Shown here: positions 7,786 to 14,919 of the stretch, piece after piece | How the letters are laid out: the number at the start of each line of letters is the position of its first letter | How positions within the stretch are numbered: the first letter of the stretch is position 1 | Assembly: GCA_039033695.1 (NCBI GenBank) | Contig: JBCCCC010000017.1 | Location: 1 to 35,856, forward strand | Length of the DNA: 35,856 nt | Origin: CALBPI01 sp039033695 | Lineage (GTDB): Bacteria > Pseudomonadota > Gammaproteobacteria > Steroidobacterales > Woeseiaceae | Direction of reading: 5' to 3' | Position numbers and translations under genes: made by a program | The notes under the pieces: model-generated | The model's database searches: none | Seen by the model: the letters and a program-made list of their open reading frames with translations, nothing else | Told to the model about the DNA's origin: nothing

Positions 7786-8627
7786 CAGACAAGAATGTAG
7801 AATTACTCGATCAAATGATCGAAAAAGCCATGGCGGGAGAATCTGTCGATGCACTGATTAGTGCGGATCCAGCAGCGATCGCCAGCTTGTGCGAGTCACT
7901 GAACGTGGCGTCAATCGACACTTTGCGCGAGCAATTGGAGCTGGCCGCCGCCAGCGCAATGCTCGCGAGCCTGCCGGGCGGCGCGTCCAATGAGACGATG
8001 CCTGAAGGCCTCAAGGCCAACGTCAGTGCCGATGCGGCAAAGTTCTTTGGCACCAGTCCGGCTAACAATGTGACGGATATCGCATCGCGGCGTCTGACGA
8101 CGACTGCGCCGGCTACAGGTCCGGCAGAGCCGGCACGCAGCGGCTGGTTCGCCGGCATGGGGTGGGCAGCTGCGGCAGCGCTATTGCTGGCGTTGGTACT
8201 CCAGCCAGGCACCGAACTGCCGGTCGAGACTGTAAGCCCAGGTGACGCGGTGTTGCGCGTGCAGTTGCAAGAGCAGCCTCAGACCCAAACGCTTGAATGG
8301 AATCAGTCAGAATTCCAGGAGTATGCGTCGGTCACCGGCGATGTCGTTTGGAATAATGACGAGCAGCGCGGTTATCTGCGCCTGGTCGGCATGCCAGCGA
8401 ACGATCCGAGCGTCGCTCAGTATCAGCTTTGGATTGTTGATCCTGACCGTGATGCTAATCCGATCGATGGTGGCGTATTCGATGTGCCCGCATCTGGCGA
8501 AGAAGTATTGATTCCGATCGATGCAAAACTACAGGTCGTTACGCCAGCCGCTTTCGCAATCACGCGCGAGCAACCCGGAGGCGTAGTGGTATCAGCCGGC
8601 CCACTCCTGCTGGTCGCCGCGAGTTAG
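7782..8627 (+). CDS. RskA-type membrane anti-sigma factor
   Basis: A 281-residue single-pass protein. The cytoplasmic part (about 1-118) should hold the sigma. A hydrophobic helix follows (about 122-143, AAAALLLALVL). The periplasmic C-terminal domain (about 150-280) has the RskA pattern of YLRLVGMPAND, YQLWIVDPDR and EVLIPIDAKLQ. Overlap by 4 bp with the sigma gene shows paired expression. No HxxxCxxC zinc motif is visible in the N-terminal part, as in other RskA proteins. Members are inactivated by regulated proteolysis of the periplasmic domain, releasing the sigma factor. The stop overlaps the convergent lipoprotein gene by 4 bp. Confidence 0.9.
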   Translation: MTDKNVELLDQMIEKAMAGESVDALISADPAAIASLCESLNVASIDTLREQLELAAASAMLASLPGGASNETMPEGLKANVSADAAKFFGTSPANNVTDIASRRLTTTAPATGPAEPARSGWFAGMGWAAAAALLLALVLQPGTELPVETVSPGDAVLRVQLQEQPQTQTLEWNQSEFQEYASVTGDVVWNNDEQRGYLRLVGMPANDPSVAQYQLWIVDPDRDANPIDGGVFDVPASGEEVLIPIDAKLQVVTPAAFAITREQPGGVVVSAGPLLLVAAS

Positions 8628-9760
8628 AAATTCAAGCGCCCTTGGCGGCGCGATTGCTCCTGCTCATCCAGTCTCTCGGCCGTGGCCTTCAACGTGGCGA
8701 CGAGCGCATTGTCACCTAATTTGCGGGCTGCTGCCGACGCGCGATGATAGAACAACGGCTCGCGCGGCTGCAGGTCGATTGCGCGCTGGATTTGCGTCAG
8801 TGCCTCCGCATAGCGGGCTTCGGCAAGATGGCGCTCGCCAAGCGCAAATTGATAGTACGGATTATCACGCTGGACGCTCGCAATTCGCGCCGCCAAGGCA
8901 TCAGCAGCGGCCTGGTCACCCTCCAACTGCAGTTGGTGCGCAAGGTTAGTCATCGCCGATGTGTTCTCGGGATCGAGCCGGATCGCAAATCGCAATGCAT
9001 CGCGCGCGTCGCTGCGTTGGTTGTTTCTCGAAAACACGACCGCGAGATTGGACCACAAGAAGCTAATGCGTGGCGCGAGCGCGATGCCGGCAACGAACTG
9101 GCGATAAGCGGAGGCCAGTTCGCCATTGGCAAGATACTCGGCGCCAATATTGTTGTAGTACTGTGCGATCGCCTGCGCGTCCGACAGTTTCGTCCGGCCG
9201 ATCTCTCGGCGCGCGATATACGGCGAAAAATCCATCACATAAGTCGAACGACTGCCCAGCTTGCCACCCACATTGATGTGTCGTGTGGCAAAGACAATAT
9301 CGCCGGCGAGCGTCCATTCGGGCACGACATCGACTGCATAGAAGTCGGCCTCAATGCCAGCTTCGCGCGCCAGCGCAACGAATAGCATTGACAGCGTCAG
9401 GCAATTGCCATTCGTCGTCGAGAACGCCTCCGCAGCAGTTCGGGTCATGCGATCCTGATATTCAAGTCCGAGCGTACCGGGGTGAAGGACGGCGCGCGTC
9501 AACTGCTCGATGCGACGCTGGCGCGAAGCATCGAGGTTGACATATTGCTCAACGAACGCACGCATATCGTCGTTGACGGCGAGCAGCTCATGCGCCGCGC
9601 GCGGGGACTTAGCATCGGCAAAGTCGTGACCTGCCAGCGGCGCGATCGCAATAGGCGTCACGCGCGGGTTGTTCAGCGCACATCCGGCAAACAGCGCCAG
9701 GCATGCTGTTGTGGTCAGTATGCGTAGCAGCATGGCTCGCATTCCCGTATCCGTCATCAT
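8624..9760 (-). CDS. Transglutaminase-like TPR lipoprotein
   Basis: A 378-residue predicted lipoprotein. A hydrophobic N-terminus ends in the lipobox LFAGC (C27). A papain-like transglutaminase fold follows, with a complete candidate triad C120 (NGNCLTLSMLF), H161 (ATRHINV) and D177 (YVMDFSP). From about 203 to 370 there are TPR-like repeats (AQYYNNIGAEYLANGELASA, FLWSNLAVVFSRNNQRSDA, and so on). The likely site is the periplasm, anchored to a membrane. The fold may act as a protease or amidase or only as a binding module. The substrate is unknown. Starts at 9742 and 9733 are also possible and would shorten the signal region. It lies 40 bp downstream of the sigma-54 activator on the same strand and may be co-transcribed. 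Confidence 0.85.
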   Translation of the reverse strand: MMTDTGMRAMLLRILTTTACLALFAGCALNNPRVTPIAIAPLAGHDFADAKSPRAAHELLAVNDDMRAFVEQYVNLDASRQRRIEQLTRAVLHPGTLGLEYQDRMTRTAAEAFSTTNGNCLTLSMLFVALAREAGIEADFYAVDVVPEWTLAGDIVFATRHINVGGKLGSRSTYVMDFSPYIARREIGRTKLSDAQAIAQYYNNIGAEYLANGELASAYRQFVAGIALAPRISFLWSNLAVVFSRNNQRSDARDALRFAIRLDPENTSAMTNLAHQLQLEGDQAAADALAARIASVQRDNPYYQFALGERHLAEARYAEALTQIQRAIDLQPREPLFYHRASAAARKLGDNALVATLKATAERLDEQEQSRRQGRLNF

Positions 9761-9800
9761 GTCTAGGTTCTGACACGCTACGCCGCCACACGGTTCCGCG

Positions 9801-11624
9801 TCAATTCCTCCCGGGCCGCCGAATGCCCCAGCTGCGCATGCGATCGCTCAATGTAGATGGTTTGACGCCTAGCAATGCAGCTGCTCCGTCGCGGCCCGAC
9901 ACCTTCCAATGTGTCCTGACCAGCGCATTGTGCAGATTACGTCGCGCAAGGTCCCGGATCTGCGCCTCCGTGAGCACATCGTGGTCGCTGACGGCCACAT
10001 CCACCATCGTCGACAGTGCTGCGTCGCCGGCCGTATCTTCATCCGGTAAAGACAGGTCGAGGCGCAGGGACTTACCCGTCGACAAGATCACCGCGCGCTC
10101 TATGACGTTCTTGAGTTCGCGCACGTTACCGGGCCAATGATAGGCACGCAGGGCCGCAGCCTGGCGCTGAGTAAGTTGCAGCCCTGGCCGCCCAAAGTCC
10201 TTGGCAGTCTGTGCCAGAAAATGCTGCGCCAGTGCGGTGACGTCGTCCCCACGATCACGCAGTGGTGGCACTTCCAGCGGAAACACGCTCAGCCGGTAGT
10301 ACAAGTCTTCGCGGAATTCTCCTGCCGCAACGGCCTCGCGCAAATCCCGGTTGGTCGCCGCAATCACCCGTACGTCAACTTTGCGGGTCGTGTCGTCCCC
10401 GACACGCTCGAACTCGTTCTCCTGCAATACCCGCAACAGCTTGCCCTGCAAATCCAGTGGTATCTCGCCCACCTCATCGAGAAAGATGGTGCCGCCGTCG
10501 GCGAGTTGGAAGCGCCCGATGCGGTCGCGATGGGCGCCGGTAAACGCCCCTTTAACGTGGCCAAAGAACTCGCTTTCAAAGAGCTCTTCGGGGATCGACG
10601 CGCAATTGACCTTGACCAGCGCCTCTGCGCTACGCGGGCTCCTCGCGTGCAGCTCCCGCGCGACCAGTTCCTTGCCAACGCCAGACTCGCCCAGAATCAA
10701 GACGCTCGCTGGTGTCGCCGCAACCGCCTCGATTCGCGCCAGCATCGCGGTTAACGCGGGACTCTCGCCAACGATTCGGCCGAACTTCAATGAGACTTTG
10801 ACCTCCTCGCGCAGATAGTCGCGCTCCTCCTCCAACTCTTTGCGCAATCGCGCGTTTTCCAGTAACGACTCACGCAACTCACGTTCGGCGCGATTGCGCT
10901 CAGTGACATCCTTCGATGCGACCAATAATCTCGTCACCTCGCCGCGCGCGTTGCGTTCGGCGATTGACGACATGATCAACTCCAGCACTCGACCATCTTT
11001 GGTGATCATCTGCCGGTTCTGATTCTTGAGGTCGCCGACGGCGATTAGCGCTTCCAGGTCCGTTTGGCTACCAATCTCTGCACGCCATTCATCTGAGAGA
11101 AACTCAAGGATTGATCGACCCAGCACCTCGCGGCGTTCGTAGCCTAGCTTCTGCAACCAGTGGTCGCTCACGTTGGTGATGTGACCCGCTTCATCGACGG
11201 TGTGCAGCATGGCCGGGGTTGTGCGGTACATGGCCTCGTAGCGCGCTTCCAACATGGCGGCCTGGTCCACGTCCCGATAGATCGCGAGGGTGCGCAAATA
11301 CATGCCGTCAACATCATGCTCTACCATCGCACTGGTCCGCAGTCGGAGCGGTTGTTCGTTGCGCGTCATGAATGTCACGGGCACGTCATGTACCTCGCCC
11401 ATTCGCCGCAGCTGTGGAATCAACTCTTGCTGTATCCGTATGACCGATTCCGGATCGGCAATATCGATCGGGCGCAGCGTTAGAATCTCCTCTCGGGTAA
11501 AACCAAGCTTATTGATGAGCGCATCACTTTGGTCGAGAAAATAGCCGCGCTCGTCCAGCGCAGCAGCCATAATCGGCATGCGCCGGAACACCTGTTGGTA
11601 GCGCTGCTCTTCCTGTTCTGACAT
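9801..11624 (-). CDS. Sigma-54-dependent transcriptional activator (PAS-PAS-AAA+-Fis)
   Basis: A 607-residue enhancer-binding protein. PAS 1 is at about 8-120 and PAS 2 at about 128-245. A coiled-coil linker follows (about 245-280), then the AAA+ domain at about 283-515 with Walker A GESGVGKE (312-319), the sigma-54 contact loop GAFTGA (359-364) and Walker B GTIFLDE (378-384). A Fis-type helix-turn-helix lies at about 574-600 (GRDGAAALLGVKPSTLSDRM). All parts needed to remodel sigma-54 RNA polymerase are intact. There is no receiver domain, so the signal is probably sensed by the PAS domains in the cytoplasm. It is divergent from a small secreted protein that carries a strong -24/-12 promoter, with a cluster of inverted CGTAA sites between, so that gene is the probable target and autoregulation is likely. 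Confidence 0.95.
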   Translation of the reverse strand: MSEQEEQRYQQVFRRMPIMAAALDERGYFLDQSDALINKLGFTREEILTLRPIDIADPESVIRIQQELIPQLRRMGEVHDVPVTFMTRNEQPLRLRTSAMVEHDVDGMYLRTLAIYRDVDQAAMLEARYEAMYRTTPAMLHTVDEAGHITNVSDHWLQKLGYERREVLGRSILEFLSDEWRAEIGSQTDLEALIAVGDLKNQNRQMITKDGRVLELIMSSIAERNARGEVTRLLVASKDVTERNRAERELRESLLENARLRKELEEERDYLREEVKVSLKFGRIVGESPALTAMLARIEAVAATPASVLILGESGVGKELVARELHARSPRSAEALVKVNCASIPEELFESEFFGHVKGAFTGAHRDRIGRFQLADGGTIFLDEVGEIPLDLQGKLLRVLQENEFERVGDDTTRKVDVRVIAATNRDLREAVAAGEFREDLYYRLSVFPLEVPPLRDRGDDVTALAQHFLAQTAKDFGRPGLQLTQRQAAALRAYHWPGNVRELKNVIERAVILSTGKSLRLDLSLPDEDTAGDAALSTMVDVAVSDHDVLTEAQIRDLARRNLHNALVRTHWKVSGRDGAAALLGVKPSTLSDRMRSWGIRRPGRN

Positions 11625-11636
11625 GACAATCCGTGT

Positions 11637-11707
11637 TTACGAAATATCGTCAATTTGAGCACAGTTTTTCGTAAATTACGATTTTCCGTAAATCTGATTG
11701 CCCGTAA
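11637..11707. promoter_or_regulatory. Candidate activator-binding (enhancer) cluster of CGTAA half-sites
   Basis: Five CGTAA/TTACG half-sites lie at 11637-11641 (reverse), 11670-11674, 11676-11680 (reverse), 11687-11691 and 11703-11707. The middle pair forms a 13-bp palindrome, TCGTAAATTACGA at 11669-11681. A further ACGA-N4-TCGT inverted repeat is at 11639-11650. The palindrome centre is about 86 bp upstream of the predicted sigma-54 start site, a normal enhancer distance. It is also immediately before the activator's own start codon. Binding by the adjacent regulator is inferred. Confidence 0.6.
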
Positions 11708-11733
11708 CTATCTGATTTTATTGATATCGAAAG

Positions 11734-11750
11734 TTGGCACGCCTCATGCA
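11734..11750 (+). promoter_or_regulatory. Sigma-54 (-24/-12) promoter
   Basis: TTGGCACG-CCTC-ATGCA. The -24 element matches the consensus TTGGCACG exactly. GG (11736-11737) and GC (11748-11749) are separated by exactly 10 bp, and only the first T of TTGC differs. Predicted transcription start is near 11761, giving a leader of about 67 nt before the small secreted protein gene. The neighbouring sigma-54 activator supports the call. Confidence 0.8.
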
Positions 11751-11827
11751 ATATCTTTGGTGTAGCGCGTTGGCGTGAGGTTGCCGGAACATTCACCCCG
11801 GCCATGCCAACACAGGAAGGTAGCATT

Positions 11828-12115
11828 ATGAAACGCAAGATACGTCGCAAGACAGTCGCAGCCCTAGTGGCCTCGCTGGCGATGGTCGGATCGTTGCATG
11901 CGCCGTTATCCGCTGAAGAAACGACGCCTGCTCGCGATGAGATCAACGCCGAGGTCATCAAAACAGATGTCCTGGTTGATCAGCGCGATTTGCTGGCAGC
12001 AGCGGCCGCCGAAGCCCTGGCAGACGCCAAGGCATCGTTGACTGAAGATATCCGAATTGAACTCGATGTCCGTCTTGGTCCACCGGCCAAGCTGGCTGTC
12101 GCCTCGAACGACTGA
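11828..12115 (+). CDS. Small secreted protein of unknown function, sigma-54 controlled
   Basis: A 95-residue protein. The ATG at 11828 has a GGAAGG Shine-Dalgarno 7 nt upstream. It starts with a strongly basic n-region (MKRKIRRK), then a hydrophobic core and a cleavage site after HAPLSA, leaving a mature peptide of about 62 residues. The mature part is acidic, has no cysteine, and looks like an amphipathic helix (VDQRDLLAAAAAEALADAKA) followed by a strand-like tail (DIRIELDVRLGPPAKLAV). I do not recognise a family. The -24/-12 promoter and the divergent activator indicate tight, signal-dependent expression. Its stop lies 17 nt before a strongly structured RNA segment, which would form the 3' part of the same transcript. 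Confidence 0.82.
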   Translation: MKRKIRRKTVAALVASLAMVGSLHAPLSAEETTPARDEINAEVIKTDVLVDQRDLLAAAAAEALADAKASLTEDIRIELDVRLGPPAKLAVASND

Positions 12116-12132
12116 GGTACGCGATCTCTCCC

Positions 12133-12327
12133 GTCTGTTGACGCCCATCACCCCCCCTGATTGAAGGGCGGAAACAGACTCACGGCCTGCCAAGCAGGCC
12201 ATTTGATCCAACTGGATCACCGGCGCGCAAACGTGCCGGTTGTATGGGGCTGGGCTCACCGCCATGCGTTGAGCGCTGTTGCCAGGTCTACTCCCCCCCC
12301 TGTAACCTGCCAGCCCCATCTTTTTTT
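12133..12327 (+). ncRNA. Candidate structured RNA with C-rich loops (3' UTR or independent sRNA)
   Basis: Consecutive perfect or near-perfect hairpins fill this gap. Hairpin 1 (12133-12179): GTCTGTT/AACAGAC, a tandem G-A/G-A internal loop, CGCCC/GGGCG, ATCA/TGAT with a TGAA bulge, and a loop of seven C. Hairpin 2 (12184-12200): GGCCTGC/GCAGGCC. Hairpin 3 (12204-12219): TGATCC/GGATCA. Hairpin 4 (12219-12240): a 9-bp stem with one G-U pair and a CAAA loop. A closing 10-bp stem (12244-12253 with 12310-12319) encloses hairpin 5a (GCTCA/TGAGC) and hairpin 5b (CAGGT/ACCTG), whose loop has eight C. T7 follows. No ORF explains this. C-rich loops exposed on stable hairpins are known in sRNAs such as Xanthomonas sX13, which pair with G-rich ribosome-binding sites. 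I do not recognise a known family. Confidence 0.6.
12244..12327 (+). terminator. Terminator-like 10-bp stem followed by T7
   Basis: ATGGGGCTGG (12244-12253) pairs perfectly with CCAGCCCCAT (12310-12319), one C follows and then seven T (12321-12327). The stem encloses two smaller hairpins instead of a short loop, which is unusual. The direction (T-run on the plus strand) fits the end of the transcript from the sigma-54 promoter, about 567 nt in all. Confidence 0.6.
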
Positions 12328-12391
12328 CTTGATATTGCGCAGCCGAACCCCATCCTTGACTGACCAAGCAGTACATTTGGGCAGCCTACCT

Positions 12392-13258
12392 ATGCAGCAA
12401 CAAGACACTAGTCAATGGCTATTTGACGTGACAGCCGCGCAGTTTGACGAGCGCGTCGTCAACGCAGGCATCCCGGTGCTCGTGGATTTTTGGGCGCCCT
12501 GGTGTGGGCCATGCAAACAAATCGCACCCGTGTTGGAAAACCTTGTGCGGCACTATAGCGGGCAGCTACACGTTGCGAAAATCAATGTCGACGACGAAAC
12601 CACACTGGCGACAAGCTTTGGCGTACGCAGCATCCCAATGCTGGCACTGTTTCATGGCGGCAAGCTGGTTGAACAACTGGTTGGCCTGCAACCCGAACAA
12701 CAGCTCAAGAACCTTATCGACAAGTACATAGAATCTGCCCCGCTTGCCTGGCGCGACGCGGTGCAAGATGCGCTGCTGGCAAACGACTATCAGGGCGCAC
12801 TTGCGATTCTTCGAGATGTGCAACAGCAGCAACCGGAGAACCCTGAGATTATTGCGGCCATTACACGCACGCAGTTGGCAATGGGCGATTGGCGCGACGC
12901 GTCGCAAACACTGGCCGAGCTGCCCGAGCACATCAGCGCCGAGGAAGATATTCGACGCCTCGCTGATGAGATTGTGATCGCGCGCCGCGCGGACGGCGTG
13001 CGCGATACGGCCGTCGTCAAATCTGCGCTGGACGAGAAGCCCGATGACCTGGGCTTACGGCTTGAGCTGGCGAGAGCCGCCGCAGCTGACCGCGACTTCG
13101 ACACCGCATTGGAGCAGTACATGGCCATCATGCGTACGGATCGCAATTACGGCGAAGACGCAGGGCGGACTGGCCTGATCAGTGTCTTCGAGCTACTGGG
13201 CAGTGGGGATACTCGCGTCCAGCAATACCGCCGCCAAATGGCCAACCTGATTAACTAG
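12392..13258 (+). CDS. Thioredoxin-TPR co-chaperone (CnoX/YbbN family)
   Basis: A 288-residue cytosolic protein. The thioredoxin domain is at about 5-110 with an intact redox motif W-C38-G-P-C41 and the cis-proline in RSIPML. TPR-like helices follow (about 118-285: DALLANDYQGALAILRD, LELARAAAADRDFDTALEQY). This is the CnoX (YbbN) layout, a chaperedoxin that protects proteins under oxidative stress and passes them to GroEL or DnaK. E. coli CnoX lacks the CGPC pair, whereas this one keeps it and may be redox-active. A longer frame opens at 12161 but runs through the structured RNA segment and adds no domain, so the ATG at 12392 is used. Its ribosome-binding site is weak, and no clear promoter is seen after the T-run. 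Confidence 0.92.
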   Translation: MQQQDTSQWLFDVTAAQFDERVVNAGIPVLVDFWAPWCGPCKQIAPVLENLVRHYSGQLHVAKINVDDETTLATSFGVRSIPMLALFHGGKLVEQLVGLQPEQQLKNLIDKYIESAPLAWRDAVQDALLANDYQGALAILRDVQQQQPENPEIIAAITRTQLAMGDWRDASQTLAELPEHISAEEDIRRLADEIVIARRADGVRDTAVVKSALDEKPDDLGLRLELARAAAADRDFDTALEQYMAIMRTDRNYGEDAGRTGLISVFELLGSGDTRVQQYRRQMANLIN

Positions 13259-13263
13259 TGACG

Positions 13264-13524
13264 CTACTCGCCCCGGTGCGTGTTGATCGATTTGCCACGG
13301 ATATGCTGCCCCGCATCACTGATGCGCGCGCGTATTTTCTTGAGCCAGGCGCGGGCCCAGGCGAACTCGACCGCTAACAGCGCAAGGCCACCAGCCATGG
13401 CGGCCAATCCCGGGCCGGGTGTGACAAGCATGACCACACCAATGAGCAGCAGGGTGAACCCGATCACCGTGATGATGATACGGCGAGCCGTCTTGTAGGT
13501 GGTGTCGAGCGCGGATTTAAGCAT
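13264..13524 (-). CDS. PGPGW-motif small membrane protein
   Basis: An 86-residue protein with two hydrophobic helices (about 16-36 and 42-60) separated by the TPGPG turn, then AVEFAWARAWLKKIRAR. This is the pattern of the PGPGW (putative transmembrane) family. The role is unknown. The ATG at 13524 is preferred over an in-frame TTG three codons upstream. It is convergent with the thioredoxin-TPR gene (5-bp gap) and divergent from the gene at 13566 (41-bp gap). Confidence 0.8.
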   Translation of the reverse strand: MLKSALDTTYKTARRIIITVIGFTLLLIGVVMLVTPGPGLAAMAGGLALLAVEFAWARAWLKKIRARISDAGQHIRGKSINTHRGE

Positions 13525-13565
13525 AATGTGCAACCGATAAGCGTTCCGATAACCACGTTAACCCT

Positions 13566-14087
13566 ATGCCTATGCGTCCAAATTGCAAATTACCGTGCAT
13601 CGCAATGATATGTATGGTCGCCAACACGCTCATCAATCAGCCTGTTGGCGCAGAGCAAGCGGTGCTCGCAGTCGAACAACTCGAACCGGTACCGTTGGTT
13701 AGCGACACCACCACCGAGGTTACCTTCAATCTGCAGGCGCATGGCGGCTGCCCGGAGACCAGGCCCGCGGCTGCGCTAGTACTCAATCTCGCTGACACGG
13801 TGATTTCGGCAGCGCTGGACGATGCGCCACAACCCACATCAATTGCCCTGGTCGTGCCCATGACGCAACTCGTCGGACTGCAGCGCGGTCTGCTGTGCGA
13901 ACGCCTTGGCAAGGTCGCGGAGACGGAAAACGCAATTCACAGGATCCCGGATGCCTTCAGCGCTCAGGTAACGACGGTCTGCGAATCACCGGACCTGCCA
14001 GCAACCCGCACGGCCAGCCATGTGACGCTCGACGTAGAGATAGACTGCAGCGCTAACCAGACTTTAGATGCTGCTCAAGAAAACTGA
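13566..14087 (+). CDS. Hypothetical exported protein with four cysteines
   Basis: A 173-residue protein that I cannot assign to a family. A signal-peptide-like N-terminus (about 1-29, ending QPVGAEQ) is followed by a domain with alternating strand-like segments (TEVTFNLQAHGGC, AAALVLNLAD, SIALVVPMTQLVG, HVTLDVEIDC). Outside the signal region the four cysteines are at about 61, 110, 137 and 159, spaced as if they form disulphides in the periplasm. No strong Shine-Dalgarno is seen, and an ATG two codons in (13572) is an alternative. Its last 35 bp overlap the convergent dienelactone-hydrolase gene, so both C-termini are coded on opposite strands of the same DNA. Confidence 0.7.
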   Translation: MPMRPNCKLPCIAMICMVANTLINQPVGAEQAVLAVEQLEPVPLVSDTTTEVTFNLQAHGGCPETRPAAALVLNLADTVISAALDDAPQPTSIALVVPMTQLVGLQRGLLCERLGKVAETENAIHRIPDAFSAQVTTVCESPDLPATRTASHVTLDVEIDCSANQTLDAAQEN

Positions 14088-14919
14088 ACGTTCTCGCCCA
14101 CGCTTTGGCAGCTGTGTCCGCGTCATGCCTCGGATCATCCGGATTGGCAAAGCCATGCTTGACGCCCGGGTAGATGTACACATCGATCTCTTTGTTGAGC
14201 GCGTCAGCCCGTTCACGAAAATTTCGTACCGTTTGCGGCGGGATTGACCGGTCGTCACCTGCATACAGGGCCTGCACAGGCGCACTGATCGCAGCAATTT
14301 TCTCGTCGTCCTCATCAAGCTGGCCATAATAGACAACCGCCGCCGCGATCTTGTCTTCCAACAGGCGAGTGCTCTTGAGCGACCAGTAGCCACCCATCGA
14401 CCAACCGATAACACCGACGACCGGCGCGCCGGCCGCCTGTCGCAGGAACTCGTGAGCGGCGATGATGTTCGCATCCGCCGCCTCCGGGTCATCAAGTAAC
14501 CGTCGAGACAAAGCGGCCGCTTGCTCGGTCGTGCTCGCAACATCGCCATCAAACAAATCGATAGCCAGCACGATATAGCCTGCCGAAGCCAACTTGGCCG
14601 CCGATTGCTTGACCGTCTCGTTCAAGCCCCACCATTCGTGAATCATGATGATCCCGGGCAGAGGTTCGACCATGCTTTCGGGGTAAACGAAGTAACCACG
14701 GATCAAGCCATCCTTGGTCTCGGCGTAGGATATCTCCAGCGTTGCGACGGCCAGAGGATCAGGAACCAATGGCGCCTCTAGCATCGGCGCCTCGGTCGTC
14801 TGGGGTGGTTCGGCACCAGCCGCAGCGGCGGCTGGCTCCTGCTGATCACCCGAGCAGCCGCTGATCGCCAACAGCAATGCAGCGCCAAGTATGACAATTG
14901 CTTTGTCCGACTGTGCCAT
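14053..14919 (-). CDS. Dienelactone hydrolase family lipoprotein
   Basis: A 288-residue alpha/beta hydrolase with a lipobox (LAISGC, C22), so it is probably membrane-anchored on the periplasmic side. A low-complexity Ala/Glu/Pro linker (about 25-55) leads into the hydrolase domain. The nucleophile elbow is GWS174MGG, followed by an acidic residue in AGDDRS (about 222) and H255 in KHGFANP. Classical dienelactone hydrolase uses a cysteine nucleophile. Here it is serine, as in many DLH-family esterases of unknown substrate. The start at 14919 follows a very G-rich Shine-Dalgarno (AAGGGGGC). An upstream in-frame start at 15000 would bury the signal peptide and is rejected. Confidence 0.88.
   Translation of the reverse strand: MAQSDKAIVILGAALLLAISGCSGDQQEPAAAAAGAEPPQTTEAPMLEAPLVPDPLAVATLEISYAETKDGLIRGYFVYPESMVEPLPGIIMIHEWWGLNETVKQSAAKLASAGYIVLAIDLFDGDVASTTEQAAALSRRLLDDPEAADANIIAAHEFLRQAAGAPVVGVIGWSMGGYWSLKSTRLLEDKIAAAVVYYGQLDEDDEKIAAISAPVQALYAGDDRSIPPQTVRNFRERADALNKEIDVYIYPGVKHGFANPDDPRHDADTAAKAWARTFSFLEQHLKSG

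Noticed and set aside
12133..12327. 6S RNA, SRP (4.5S) RNA, tmRNA or RNase P RNA
   Set aside because: The stem layout and the conserved sequences of these RNAs (for example the SRP GGAA-containing asymmetric loop) are not present. Length and C-rich loops also do not fit.
12161..12391. A 77-residue N-terminal extension of the thioredoxin-TPR protein
   Set aside because: The open frame runs through the hairpin array and T-run, has no domain or signal peptide, and the thioredoxin fold begins normally at the ATG at 12392.
12356..12391. Sigma-70 promoter for the thioredoxin-TPR gene (TTGACT at 12356)
   Set aside because: No acceptable -10 element occurs 16-18 nt downstream before the start codon.
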